Positions 1 to 8,103 of a stretch of 64,000 bases of DNA are shown here, piece by piece (positions within the stretch are counted from its first letter, which is position 1; each line of letters begins with the position of its first letter). The translations under genes were made by a program, and so were the position numbers. The notes beneath the pieces were generated by a model that worked only from the letters and a program-made list of their open reading frames with translations, ran no database searches and had not been told where the DNA came from. Location of the stretch: positions 1-64,000 of the forward strand of contig NZ_JAVDSB010000014.1 of the NCBI RefSeq assembly GCF_031455095.1. Reading direction: 5' to 3'. This stretch comes from Paenibacillus_E qinlingensis_A. GTDB lineage: Bacteria; Bacillota; Bacilli; Paenibacillales; NBRC-103111.

Positions 1-309
1 TTAGACCTGTACATTCGGGAGTTCGTCAGTTCGCTTCTATGCGAACATTCTCACCGTATCCAGTTTTTCAGCCACGCGACATATCCGTTGGCATACCTTT
101 TTAAAAAAATGGCTCTAGCCTTCGTTCTGCCGAATCTACCTGTACTTCACACCTCATGTACTGTTAAATATGACGCGCGCAGGAGTATTGGCGGGATGGT
201 TTCAAGATACATGGTTCCGTCATTCCCATCCTCGGTTGTAAAGTTAAGATTACTGCTGTAGTCTCCTGCTTTTCGCACTGTTTAGTGCTTATGGCAGAAC
301 TTGTCGTAC
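1..309 (-). ncRNA. Structured RNA, possible 5' part of a group II intron (runs off the window)
   Basis: There is no open frame of useful length on either strand, but the minus-strand transcript is rich in local pairing. A hairpin with 6-bp arms GTTCGC/GCGAAC lies near 30-55, and GATGGG pairs with CCATCC across about 198-230. A GTACGACAAG start near 309 resembles the GUGYG-type 5' end of group II introns. The block around 20-60, containing CGAACTGACGAACTCC, looks from memory like domain I of Bacillaceae group II introns. The reverse transcriptase gene would lie beyond base 1. It starts about 60 bp after the stop codon of the lipoprotein gene. It could instead be another structured RNA or a degenerate element. 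The class assignment is inference. Confidence 0.35.
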
Positions 310-370
310 TTCGCCAGTTAGCTTAACTCCACCCTGTTTTTGACTCTTTCGTTGCGCCTAACCCTTTTTA

Positions 371-961
371 TCATTCTTTATTCTTAGGTTTTTCCACTAA
401 AAACTCGATCTCTGCGTTTAAGCGAAAACTTTCTTGACTCACCATCGATTCATTTAAGGGATTGAACATAGCTGTTCCAGCTACCTGGTAGTCCCCCTGA
501 AGTAGCGTTCCTTTATTGGATGCCTCCCATAAAGCTTTGATGTAGTCTACATATTCTTTTTGATCGTCCGAACTATATCCACCACGGGGCTTAAATATCT
601 CTCTCAGTGGTATTCCCTTTTTTAGGACAGTCACGCGTAAAGGCTCTTTCATACCGTACCCGATATCGTAGTTCCTCGTTTTCTCTTTCATCGGGAAATA
701 GAACGGTGAGTCAGCATGGGCTATTTTAATCTCTGGCTCATCTCCCACGTATTCCAACTCTGCATAGACCTCTACTTTCTCACCTTCGGTGTATACTGAC
801 TTCTCTGACACAAGGCGATAGACAAAATCTCCTTCAGCCACCACTTTTGCATGTGAGCGAATCGGTAATTCTTTTACGTTGTGCTCGTTTGGCTTTTCAT
901 CACTTGAACATCCTGCCAATAAGAAGACGACCGTTAAAATAACAACCATAAACTTACCCAA
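371..961 (-). CDS. Predicted lipoprotein of unknown function
   Basis: 196 aa, TTG start. A GGGGTGA ribosome site lies 7 nt upstream, and this start keeps Lys3 before the hydrophobic core. A later ATG at 949 would leave an uncharged, very short signal. The signal peptide (residues 1-17) ends in a lipobox LAGC, so Cys18 should be lipidated and the protein held outside the membrane. The rest is hydrophilic with a beta-rich look and no family I can name. It stands alone: the structured RNA lies downstream and a gene-poor stretch upstream. Confidence 0.8.
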   Translation of the reverse strand: MGKFMVVILTVVFLLAGCSSDEKPNEHNVKELPIRSHAKVVAEGDFVYRLVSEKSVYTEGEKVEVYAELEYVGDEPEIKIAHADSPFYFPMKEKTRNYDIGYGMKEPLRVTVLKKGIPLREIFKPRGGYSSDDQKEYVDYIKALWEASNKGTLLQGDYQVAGTAMFNPLNESMVSQESFRLNAEIEFLVEKPKNKE

Positions 962-1256
962 TCCCTATTCACCCCATACGTTCTTTACTGTAATGTTCTT
1001 AATTTATCATGTGATGAATACGAAGGAATACAGACAATTTGTTCCATTATTCTGCTCATTAGCTGAGCAAGCAACGAGTGCTCGATTTTCTTCTTAGCTA
1101 CCATTAGCGCAGCAATTTCCTCATTTATTAACCCCTAAACCTAAAAAAGCGGTTATTAACAAAAGTGAACAAACACTAACGAACTCTATTGTCCACTAAT
1201 AATCTTTATTTCCCTTGATTAATTGCATGAGGCCAAGCGCGGCCGCATGTTTACAT
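962..1256. other. Gene-poor intergenic stretch
   Basis: AT-rich region between the divergent lipoprotein and SPFH genes. No convincing gene was found. The minus strand keeps a frame open for about 48 codons (stop at 985-987) but shows no start codon with a ribosome site. A CG-rich patch around 1235-1247 is out of character with its surroundings but has no feature I recognise. Confidence 0.5.
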
Positions 1257-1285
1257 TTTACAATTAAAGTTAAAAGTGATATCAT
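1257..1285 (+). promoter_or_regulatory. SigA-type promoter of the SPFH gene
   Basis: A -35 TTTACA (1257-1262), 17 bp and a -10 TATCAT (1280-1285) lie about 45 bp upstream of the SPFH start codon. A ribosome site AAGGGAGG lies at about 1312-1319. Confidence 0.55.
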
Positions 1286-1329
1286 ATAAATATCAAAATA
1301 ATATGTAAACTAAGGGAGGCAATACATCT

Positions 1330-2169
1330 ATGAAAGAAGTTAAAGCAGGGTCAGTCAATGGCTTTATTGGCTTACTCTTATTTTTCGCCGCACTTGGGCT
1401 AGGCATTTATAGTTTCACACAACAAAGCTTTCTCATTGGGGCTATTTTAATTGTCGTTAGCATCATCTCGCTGTCGTCGTTCACTGTTGTTCAGCCGAAT
1501 CAAGCTACTGTCATTACTTTTTTCGGGAGCTATCTAGGAACTATTCGTAAAAGCGGGATATGGCTCGTTATCCCTTTTTCTTCTCATAAGAAAATCTCGC
1601 TGCGTGTTCGCAATTTTAACAGTGTCAAATTAAAAGTGAATGATATCGATGGAAATCCGATCGAAATTGCTGCTGTGATCGTGTTTAAAGTGGTGGATAC
1701 GTATAAAGCCTTGTTCGATGTGGACAGCTATGAGAAATTCGTAGAAATTCAAAGCGAAACTGCTCTACGCCATGTAGCCAGCAAATATCCTTATGACCGC
1801 TACGAAACGGAAGGCTATTCGCTAAGAGGCAATGCCGATGAAGTTGCGGCTGAACTTAGCGCAGAGCTTCAGCAACGTCTTTCAGTTGCAGGTGTCGAGG
1901 TCATTGAGTCTCGTCTAACGCATCTAGCCTACTCGACGGAAATTGCCAGCGCCATGCTGCAACGCCAGCAAGCCTCCGCCATTTTATCTGCTCGCTCGAT
2001 TATTGTAGAAGGTGCCGTAGGCATGGTTCAATTGGCTGTTGAGCAATTGGAAGCCAAAGGTTTGCAGCTTGACGAGGAGCGAAAAGCTGCCATGATCAAC
2101 AATCTGCTTGTTGCGATTGTATCTGATCGTTCTGCAACTCCGGTCATTAATACCGGAACGTTGTATTAA
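1330..2169 (+). CDS. SPFH/Band 7 domain membrane protein
   Basis: 279 aa. Two hydrophobic segments (about residues 10-26 and 32-50) anchor the N-terminus. The SPFH (stomatin/prohibitin/flotillin/HflK-C) domain follows from about residue 53, with the usual QPNQATVITFFG entry and a helical C-terminal half containing the SAMLQRQQA-type segment. SPFH proteins form oligomeric membrane scaffolds and often affect proteolysis or membrane domains. The specific role here is not visible. The next gene starts 12 bp downstream and encodes a ribbon-helix-helix protein, so the two are almost certainly cotranscribed and end at the strong hairpin after 2373. Confidence 0.9.
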   Translation: MKEVKAGSVNGFIGLLLFFAALGLGIYSFTQQSFLIGAILIVVSIISLSSFTVVQPNQATVITFFGSYLGTIRKSGIWLVIPFSSHKKISLRVRNFNSVKLKVNDIDGNPIEIAAVIVFKVVDTYKALFDVDSYEKFVEIQSETALRHVASKYPYDRYETEGYSLRGNADEVAAELSAELQQRLSVAGVEVIESRLTHLAYSTEIASAMLQRQQASAILSARSIIVEGAVGMVQLAVEQLEAKGLQLDEERKAAMINNLLVAIVSDRSATPVINTGTLY

Positions 2170-2181
2170 CGAGGCCATGGT

Positions 2182-2373
2182 ATGGCTCTCAAGAAAAACT
2201 TCCCACTTCGACTTGATCCGAAGCTCCACCAAGCTCTAGAGCAATGGGCTGAAGACGAGTTCCGAAGTGTTAACGGACACATTGAATATTTACTCCGAGA
2301 AGCGCTCCTCCGTTCGGGACGGCTCCCTAAAGCTAGTGCCGCGCAGCAAACAAATGAAGAATTGGACAACTAA
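2182..2373 (+). CDS. Small ribbon-helix-helix (Arc-type) protein cotranscribed with the SPFH gene
   Basis: 63 aa. KKNFPLRLDPKLHQALEQWA is a ribbon (residues 4-10) followed by helix 1, and SVNGHIEYLLREAL is the second helix, which is the Arc/MetJ fold used by small DNA-binding proteins and many antitoxins. ATG start with a GAGG site 7 nt upstream. No toxin-like ORF is adjacent, so an antitoxin role is unsupported. An accessory or autoregulatory role for the SPFH operon is the simplest inference. Confidence 0.8.
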   Translation: MALKKNFPLRLDPKLHQALEQWAEDEFRSVNGHIEYLLREALLRSGRLPKASAAQQTNEELDN

Positions 2374-2380
2374 CAAAAAA

Positions 2381-2412
2381 AACAATCTTACATGGCGTCA
2401 TGTAAGATTGTT
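2381..2412. terminator. Bidirectional Rho-independent terminator
   Basis: A perfect 14-bp stem (2381-2394 with 2399-2412) with a GCGT loop and A/T runs on both sides. It ends the SPFH operon on the plus strand and the DUF4183 genes on the minus strand. Confidence 0.9.
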
Positions 2413-2418
2413 TTTTCC

Positions 2419-2847
2419 TTAGGTTGTAACGTTAATTGCTGGCGCAGAAATGGTTTGTGGAGTAGTAATCGCAGAGCTTGTATTGGAGAAGTCTGCAACT
2501 TCGAGAACGACAGGTGTACCAACGACTGCTAAGATTGTATCTAACACCAAGGAAGCCGTTGTTAGCGTCGAGAGACCCGCTTCTTGTAACACACCATTGA
2601 CATACACGTTAATATATCCGTTAGTAGGTAAGGCTGGTAGTTCGTTCGCGAGTAAGGGATCACCATTGTCATCAAGAAAATCTTCTGCAAGAATCGTGGT
2701 TTCCGTACCCCCAATCATGCCTGCGTCAAGTACTGCATTGTATCTCGTCACATCGGGATCTACGGTTGTTGTCACAACACCACCCGAAGCAACTGGCGCA
2801 TTCGCCAACGCAGCTGTAACAAAAAGTTTAATAAGTGAGGCTGCCAT
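2419..2847 (-). CDS. DUF4183 protein, probable spore-surface component
   Basis: 142 aa, rich in Thr, Ala and Val with few charges. The segment GYINVYVNGVLQ (about residues 77-88) is the DUF4183 signature. ATG start with an AAGGGGGTG site. DUF4183 proteins are found in spore-forming Bacillales, often beside exosporium or collagen-like spore-surface proteins, so a spore-coat or exosporium role is inferred from family and context. It lies directly downstream of a second DUF4183 gene, 5 bp apart, and the pair probably forms one transcript. Confidence 0.75.
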   Translation of the reverse strand: MAASLIKLFVTAALANAPVASGGVVTTTVDPDVTRYNAVLDAGMIGGTETTILAEDFLDDNGDPLLANELPALPTNGYINVYVNGVLQEAGLSTLTTASLVLDTILAVVGTPVVLEVADFSNTSSAITTPQTISAPAINVTT

Positions 2848-2852
2848 CTAAT

Positions 2853-3227
2853 TCACCCCCTTCCCGATCTTCGCTTGTAAACGCGAATACATTGCACGAT
2901 GATGGGAACACCTTTTTCAGGCACATCCTTCGAGGTTAACATAATAGAGCCTTTATCTATGTGGTAGAGCGTACTAGGCTGAAGTACACCATTAACGAAG
3001 ACTTGTGCGAAGGTCACCGTTTTCGGATCTGGAATCGATTGAGCGCCGTAGCCTTTGGTACGATCCTCTTCCGTATACCAACGCTTGTCTCCGTCTGAAA
3101 TGGTGTAATAAAAATAAGTCTTCGAGACATATTTGGCTTTGCACAGCCGTTCTTTGTCCTTTTTTGACTTGCGGACCGTTTTTTCAAGACGTTTTCGTTT
3201 CCGGATGGGAATCACCTCACAGGCCAC
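2853..3227 (-). CDS. DUF4183 protein with a basic N-terminus
   Basis: Up to 124 aa. A Lys/Arg-rich N-terminus (residues 8-30) precedes a DUF4183 unit with AQVFVNGVLQPSTLY (about residues 74-88). It pairs with the neighbouring DUF4183 gene and may be its divergent paralogue. The start is uncertain: the GTG at 3227 lacks a ribosome site, and an internal GAGGTGAT would serve only a non-standard start. The SigK-like -10 element at 3241-3249 would place transcription almost at this codon. A spore-surface role is inferred. Confidence 0.65.
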   Translation of the reverse strand: MACEVIPIRKRKRLEKTVRKSKKDKERLCKAKYVSKTYFYYTISDGDKRWYTEEDRTKGYGAQSIPDPKTVTFAQVFVNGVLQPSTLYHIDKGSIMLTSKDVPEKGVPIIVQCIRVYKRRSGRG

Positions 3228-3240
3228 TCATAGATTAAGA

Positions 3241-3249
3241 TATCTTATG
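3241..3249 (-). promoter_or_regulatory. Possible SigK -10 element before the DUF4183 pair
   Basis: The minus strand reads CATAAGATA, which fits the SigK -10 pattern CATANNNTA. No clear -35 is visible, and the distance to the annotated GTG is very short. This is suggestive only. Confidence 0.25.
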
Positions 3250-3309
3250 CAAGAATCTTTACCTGAAATTGGATATTCACCTCGGTACTTATCCCCATTT
3301 ATGACATAC

Positions 3310-3342
3310 AAACCCCCCTGATCAACATGATTAGGGGGGTTT
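3310..3342. terminator. Hairpin terminator after the GntR/ABC operon
   Basis: Stem of about 15 bp (3310-3324 with 3328-3342, one G-T pair), including a six-C/six-G block, with a 3-nt loop. It lies just past the stop codon of the 409-aa gene on the minus strand. Confidence 0.8.
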
Positions 3343-3363
3343 CTACCTTTTATTTCTTCAATT

Positions 3364-4593
3364 TTAGTTCTGCACTTTGATTCCGTACGCATTGATATAG
3401 CCAATACTTTTCTGATTCTTACGCTCAACTTCTCCCTGATAGAGGATGTTCCCCGTTTGCAGCTCAACGATAGCAATAGCTGGATTAGGACGACCAGACA
3501 TGAGTAGATACAATCGATCCTTCTCTACCAAGCTATAGTTGACTCTGCCCCACTCTTTCTGAATCGCTTGAAGCGGTAATTGCACATCACGAATCACTTT
3601 ATTCTCCGCTACTTGTACTACCATGACGTGAGTGTCTTTATTTTCCGATATAGCAGCCAAGGATAGCTCCTGATTAGCATACTGGATAGACATCCCCATC
3701 GAGTTATCCTCCATCAAAAAGCTATGCAGCGGCTCACTCTGCAGTGTCCACCATTGTCCGTTCCAAATATCGTATACGCGAATCTCCCGATTTACTAACC
3801 CTTCATTTCTCTTTACGGTCTGACTTTCGCCGACCTTATCTATCGTTTTATTTTCACTGCGATCAAATATCGCATACCCACTTGGGCCAATCCGATCATT
3901 GCTCGATATGTACCATGTAGTCGTTCTTATTTCATTCGCTTGTGTCTCGGCAGCCAGGATCTTCTCGCTTTTCAGCAAGCTTTGGTTTGTTAGATCAATC
4001 GTATACATATCGTATCCGACATGATAGAACTGCGGATATTTGTCGGTTCGCATACGATTCACAAGTACCTTCATGGTCTGGTCTTTGACCTGAACGTCAT
4101 GGATACCTATATATTCATCGTTTTTCTTGTCTGCACGAACATGAAACGAAGTCGTTTCTTGGTCCAATTTCCCCATGATTGAAATGGTTAACCGGTCAGA
4201 TTGCTTCTTGGATGCATCATTGTGAGCTTCAGTCCCCACATACGCAAGTACCTGATCATCCTCATAAAAGGAATTCACATCACTCTTCCCTCGCATGAAA
4301 GAACGATGCTCATTGACTAGCCGTCTTAAATCTTCATCATAGTAAGATTCAGCATCAAGCCTATCCAAATAGGAGAGTTGCTCGACATCCGACTCGCTCC
4401 CTTTCGTAGAGACTGTTGTCGTGATGCCATCCATATTCACCTTAATTTGCAGCTCAGCAGCATCGCTTTCTATGCCTTTCATCGTTTTCAACACATATTC
4501 CTGCTTCTGATCACTAGTACCTGACACATAATACGTTCCCAAAGCTAGTACACAAAAAGGTATCAGTGTAGCAAGCAGCCAGTATCGTTTCAT
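3364..4593 (-). CDS. Membrane-anchored extracytoplasmic protein, last gene of the GntR/ABC operon
   Basis: 409 aa. A single N-terminal hydrophobic segment (residues 5-24) without a lipobox suggests an anchored or secreted protein. The remaining ~385 residues are hydrophilic and beta-rich, possibly a propeller-like repeat, but I do not recognise a family. It lies 61 bp after the ABC-2 permease and shares its direction, so it is probably part of the regulator-ATPase-permease operon. By position it may be an accessory surface subunit or a sensor. That role is inference. Confidence 0.75.
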   Translation of the reverse strand: MKRYWLLATLIPFCVLALGTYYVSGTSDQKQEYVLKTMKGIESDAAELQIKVNMDGITTTVSTKGSESDVEQLSYLDRLDAESYYDEDLRRLVNEHRSFMRGKSDVNSFYEDDQVLAYVGTEAHNDASKKQSDRLTISIMGKLDQETTSFHVRADKKNDEYIGIHDVQVKDQTMKVLVNRMRTDKYPQFYHVGYDMYTIDLTNQSLLKSEKILAAETQANEIRTTTWYISSNDRIGPSGYAIFDRSENKTIDKVGESQTVKRNEGLVNREIRVYDIWNGQWWTLQSEPLHSFLMEDNSMGMSIQYANQELSLAAISENKDTHVMVVQVAENKVIRDVQLPLQAIQKEWGRVNYSLVEKDRLYLLMSGRPNPAIAIVELQTGNILYQGEVERKNQKSIGYINAYGIKVQN

Positions 4594-4654
4594 GCGTGCA
4601 CCTCCTAAGCATTGTCTTGAAAGCCCTTCACCCGAATTTCGAGAATTCGAGAAT

Positions 4655-5488
4655 TTACACTGTCACCTTTTTTCGCAGCAAATACGAACTAAATCCGATT
4701 GAAAGGGCAATCATACACAGTCCAATCAACGCCTGCAGCAACACAATTTCACTTGGAAATAGAGGCAGTGTAACTCCTAATTGACTTATTTCTTGGGGCA
4801 ACACGATCACGATCAGAACCGCCGCACCGTACAGTACACCTGCAACGATACCCTTCCATCGGTAACTTCGTTCCAGAAGAATGGCCGTGAAGAGTACAAA
4901 AACACCGAGAATGCCAGCTCCATAATATAAAATAAATTGAATAACATAGCTAGGCATAAACAAATTCAGCAAAGGATCTCTTCGAATCAGTTCTCCAATC
5001 GTAACCTCTACTCGTAGTTCAGCTGGGATGAAGGAAACGAAGGAGGCCAATTGAAGTGGAATCAGCACAAATTGTAGAGAGACAAAACCAAATACAAACA
5101 ACACAATTGCACTTAACTTAGCGTAATATACGTTCATTCGTGAAGTTGGCAGCATAAGCAGTCGATACGCAAACGTATTTCGGCCGAACCATTCCTTGTA
5201 CCAAATCATAAAAATATAAAGGACAAGAACGATTGCACATAAACTGATGGCTCCTTCGTACCAGACCGATTGAAACATAAAAACAAGATTCAATTTTTGA
5301 AACTTTTCTGCGTATTGCGCTTCTGTTCCACCATTTCGGTCCACCCAAGCATGAGCATCACTGAGATACGATTGGGCGGTAAGCCAAATCCCCACAAACT
5401 GAGATACTACTAACAGAAGTGCCAGGGCACCATATAGTTTGCTAAACCGTACCAGTTCCCAGTTCAACAATTTGATAAAGGTTTTCAA
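4655..5488 (-). CDS. ABC-2 type membrane permease (YtrC/D-like)
   Basis: 277 aa with about six hydrophobic segments: the first at residues 17-37, then pairs around 75-95, 115-140, 175-200, 215-230 and 240-265. The N-terminal half reads MKTFIKLLNWELVRFSKLYG, typical of ABC-2 permeases. The start overlaps the ATPase stop by 4 bp, which indicates translational coupling. It should form a transporter with the preceding ATPase. The substrate is unknown, and related YtrA-controlled systems respond to cell-wall stress. Confidence 0.85.
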   Translation of the reverse strand: MKTFIKLLNWELVRFSKLYGALALLLVVSQFVGIWLTAQSYLSDAHAWVDRNGGTEAQYAEKFQKLNLVFMFQSVWYEGAISLCAIVLVLYIFMIWYKEWFGRNTFAYRLLMLPTSRMNVYYAKLSAIVLFVFGFVSLQFVLIPLQLASFVSFIPAELRVEVTIGELIRRDPLLNLFMPSYVIQFILYYGAGILGVFVLFTAILLERSYRWKGIVAGVLYGAAVLIVIVLPQEISQLGVTLPLFPSEIVLLQALIGLCMIALSIGFSSYLLRKKVTV

Positions 5489-6174
5489 GTCACATACACC
5501 TCTCTCATGACATCCACCACGGACTTTCCTTCATTTGAGCGCATTTCCTCTGGATAAAACTGTTTGCGAACCCGCCCTCCATCCAGCAAAACGACTTTAT
5601 CAATGAGATGCTCGATATCTTGAATTTCATGGGTCGTAATAAGAACACCGCGGTCTTCCATCAAATGACTTGTGAATACACCCGTGATTTGTTCGCGGCT
5701 GAACATATCAATCCCTGAAAAAGGCTCGTCCATCAACAGATAGTCCGCATCCAATGAAAGTCCCAGCAAAAGGTTCGCTTTCGCTGAATTTCCTTTTGAC
5801 AAGCTCGAAAGTCGATCCTCAGGATTTAATTTGAAAAAGGCGATCAACTCTTCCGCCCGCGCTTCATTCCAGTTCCGATAGAAATCCTTCATAAATAGCA
5901 TGGCTTCTTTGATTTTCATGTGAGAGGGCATCGTTAACGTATCAGGAATGAAGACAACTTTCTCATACGATTTCGAAGTTGGTATCCGACCATCCACACG
6001 AATTTCTCCACGCTGAAAAGGAGTCAAACCCATGATTGCCTTCATAATCGTCGATTTACCCACACCATTAATGCCAATTAAACAGGTGATTTGGCCTCTC
6101 TCCGCAGTAAAGGAAACGTTGTCCAACACTTGCTTCCGTCCATATCGCTTTACAAGCCCATCTACTTCTATCAT
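5485..6174 (-). CDS. ABC transporter ATPase (YtrB-like)
   Basis: 229 aa. Walker A is GINGVGKST (about residues 34-42), the signature is LSKGN near 106, Walker B is YLLMDEPFSG and the H-loop is ITTHEIQDIEH. It resembles the single-ATPase exporters of YtrB type. It overlaps the GntR gene and the permease gene by 4 bp each, so the three are translated as a coupled unit. Confidence 0.93.
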   Translation of the reverse strand: MIEVDGLVKRYGRKQVLDNVSFTAERGQITCLIGINGVGKSTIMKAIMGLTPFQRGEIRVDGRIPTSKSYEKVVFIPDTLTMPSHMKIKEAMLFMKDFYRNWNEARAEELIAFFKLNPEDRLSSLSKGNSAKANLLLGLSLDADYLLMDEPFSGIDMFSREQITGVFTSHLMEDRGVLITTHEIQDIEHLIDKVVLLDGGRVRKQFYPEEMRSNEGKSVVDVMREVYVT

Positions 6175-6557
6175 TCCGCAACCTCCCTTCCGCGCTCAGC
6201 TTCATACTTTTCTTTAACGAAACGCAGCAATTCATCAGTTGGCAATCCGATCTTGCTAATGGACTGAACGAATACGCCAACCGCTTCTTCAATGAGTTCT
6301 TCACGAATCGTAGTCAATATGAGCTTATCCGTCGTTATCCGACTCGGGGAATTACCTGCAGTTGTGATCAACTTCTGCTCCTCCATTTCTTTATAAGCCT
6401 TTTGTGCCGTATTCGGATTGATCTGAAGCAGCCCCGCTAGCTCACGTCTGGATGGAATTTCTTGTCCACCCTTAAGCCTGCCAGTGGCCATCTCCTCCTT
6501 GAAATACCTGACAACCTGCAGATAAACGGGATCGCGATTATTAAACGTAATGTTCAT
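6171..6557 (-). CDS. GntR-family transcriptional regulator, YtrA subfamily
   Basis: 128 aa. The winged-helix DNA-binding domain (residues 8-75) contains IPSRRELAGLLQINPNTAQKAY, followed by a short helical tail of about 45 residues. This short architecture defines the YtrA subfamily, which usually represses its own operon with ABC transporter genes until a cell-envelope signal appears. It is the first gene of the operon. The promoter at 6639-6668 carries two near-identical inverted repeats that suit a dimeric regulator, so autorepression is likely. Confidence 0.92.
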   Translation of the reverse strand: MNITFNNRDPVYLQVVRYFKEEMATGRLKGGQEIPSRRELAGLLQINPNTAQKAYKEMEEQKLITTAGNSPSRITTDKLILTTIREELIEEAVGVFVQSISKIGLPTDELLRFVKEKYEAERGREVAE

Positions 6558-6607
6558 CTACCCATCTCCTATGATCCTTTCTAGGTAAAACTGGAATTTT
6601 TTAGTGT

Positions 6608-6668
6608 GTGTACTAAGTGGTTCATACACTATATGTGTACTATACTACTCATACACTTTATCTGTCAA
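6608..6668 (-). promoter_or_regulatory. Promoter with tandem 22-bp operators for the YtrA-like regulator
   Basis: On the minus strand a -35 TTGACA (6663-6668), 18 bp and a -10 TATAGT (6639-6644) precede the GntR gene. Two 22-bp inverted repeats lie at 6608-6629 and 6635-6656. Both have half-sites GTGTA/TACAC, read GTGTACTA at one end and TCATACAC at the other, and are offset by 27 bp. One spans the -10 and spacer and the other the start-site region. That layout predicts repression by the encoded GntR protein. Confidence 0.8.
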
Positions 6669-6778
6669 CATTTGGTATATTCAGATACTCTCTCCCCTTT
6701 ATTCCACACCGTTGACATACCACGAACCCAACATGCAAATAATAGAAAGAAGGATTTCGCACAAGAAAGGAGGCCACA

Positions 6779-8077
6779 ATGCGAGTACAACTTCCACCGG
6801 AGAATAAGAAGAACCTAAGCGTATATGCGAAAATGCGAGGATTGCCTGGTGCCCTTGCTCAGCTTGTGAAGCAGCAGGCCGCCAAGTTAATTACCTCGTC
6901 AGATGCAGAGCAGACAGCTTCGCCTCCTACTATCGAGATCACGCCGACAATGTTAGCGAGACTAGAAAAAGCTTTGCGCCATCAGCATGCTTTGCTGCAA
7001 GCAGGCGTTATTCCTCCCGCCATCACAGCGTATGAGCAAGAGATTGTTGCCCGGATCGTCGCCAAGACCCAAGCCCATAATCGTAATAACGTGACTCGCA
7101 CGCAAGCCTACTGGACTTGTTACAGAGACTTCCCAGAGCTGCACTGGGCGTTGTTAGCCCACATGGTATCCCGCAATGGGGGCTGGTGCATGACCGATTT
7201 GCGTGGCGAATTGCTGCCTCATCTATTGAACAACGAAGCCACAGAGCATTTGTTTGCCTTTCTTGAGCGCGCGAATGCTCTCATTTTTCAAGATGCCTAC
7301 CCGCAATTGCTGCTCTATGCCGAAAGCAAACGAAGGAAGCTTAATTTATTTCATCTGCTTCCTCATTTGCATATATCCGCCTGGATGATGCCCATTTGGC
7401 AGGATTTCTGGTTATATCAAGATACGACACTTCTCACCCTTGGATTGATTGTCAATGAGCAGCATTATGTCGAGGATCGCGTCGTTCAGAATCCGCTCTA
7501 CAAACAAACGGTTTTAAATACGCCTCAGTTCAAAACACAAGCCTGGCTGCAGCTCAATCAAGTCGGATTCCCTTTTCGTTCCGCTTCGGTCGATCTACCA
7601 CAACCACATCTCGCAGGCCTAATTCTTGAAAATTTTAAGAACCTCTCTGAACGCATTGAATTCGGCAAAAGCTTATACGCCATCCTGTTTTGGGCACCAG
7701 GCATCCTTCAAGGTGCAATAGCTTTTGCAGCATCAACTCCCCATACGGGGTCACGTTCTGATTACTGGCCTCATCTATTTGCACAAATACGAAAAACCCC
7801 TCCTGATCTCAAGTATCAGGAGAGGCTCGATGGCTACAGCCTTAAGAAAGGCGCAGCACCCTTTTATAGTCCTCCGCTTCATTCAGCATGGCCTGACAGG
7901 CCACTGGCGCCGGTTGAGCGTGGGGATTGGTTTACGGAGTTAAAGGAACCTTTGCAACATATGCAATCCTTCGCTGTTCCGGAATCTTACGATTTGACAC
8001 GTGATATGTGCCTCGGATTAAGTAAAGTAGAACTCGCTGTTGTTAGTGCACAAGCGATTAAGAAGCTCATGCGTTAG
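6779..8077 (+). CDS. yppC: DUF2515 family protein (YppC-like)
   Basis: 432 aa, ATG start with a near-perfect AAAGGAGG site. The protein is helical, with conserved-looking blocks TRTQAYWTCYRDFPELHWALLAHMVSRNGGW (about residues 105-135) and LFHLLPHLHISAWMMPIWQDFW, which I recognise as DUF2515, the family of B. subtilis YppC. Function is unknown. It converges on the flippase gene with only 14 bp between stop codons, where one hairpin serves both. Confidence 0.75.
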   Translation: MRVQLPPENKKNLSVYAKMRGLPGALAQLVKQQAAKLITSSDAEQTASPPTIEITPTMLARLEKALRHQHALLQAGVIPPAITAYEQEIVARIVAKTQAHNRNNVTRTQAYWTCYRDFPELHWALLAHMVSRNGGWCMTDLRGELLPHLLNNEATEHLFAFLERANALIFQDAYPQLLLYAESKRRKLNLFHLLPHLHISAWMMPIWQDFWLYQDTTLLTLGLIVNEQHYVEDRVVQNPLYKQTVLNTPQFKTQAWLQLNQVGFPFRSASVDLPQPHLAGLILENFKNLSERIEFGKSLYAILFWAPGILQGAIAFAASTPHTGSRSDYWPHLFAQIRKTPPDLKYQERLDGYSLKKGAAPFYSPPLHSAWPDRPLAPVERGDWFTELKEPLQHMQSFAVPESYDLTRDMCLGLSKVELAVVSAQAIKKLMR

Positions 8078-8103
8078 CGATACTTAACCGATTAAGATCG
8101 CTT
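8076..8103. terminator. Hairpin terminator shared by two convergent genes
   Basis: AGCGAT-(A)-CTTAA pairs with TTAAGATCGCT around a CCGA loop. The stem lies within the last codons of the flippase gene and directly after the yppC stop. Confidence 0.6.

Noticed and set aside
985..1131. Minus-strand open frame of about 48 codons with a protein-like composition
   Set aside because: No usable start codon or ribosome site, an in-frame stop just upstream, and no recognised family. It may be a remnant, but the evidence is too weak to call a gene.
2182..2373. Toxin-antitoxin module (RHH antitoxin)
   Set aside because: No adjacent toxin candidate. The small RHH gene is coupled to an SPFH gene instead.
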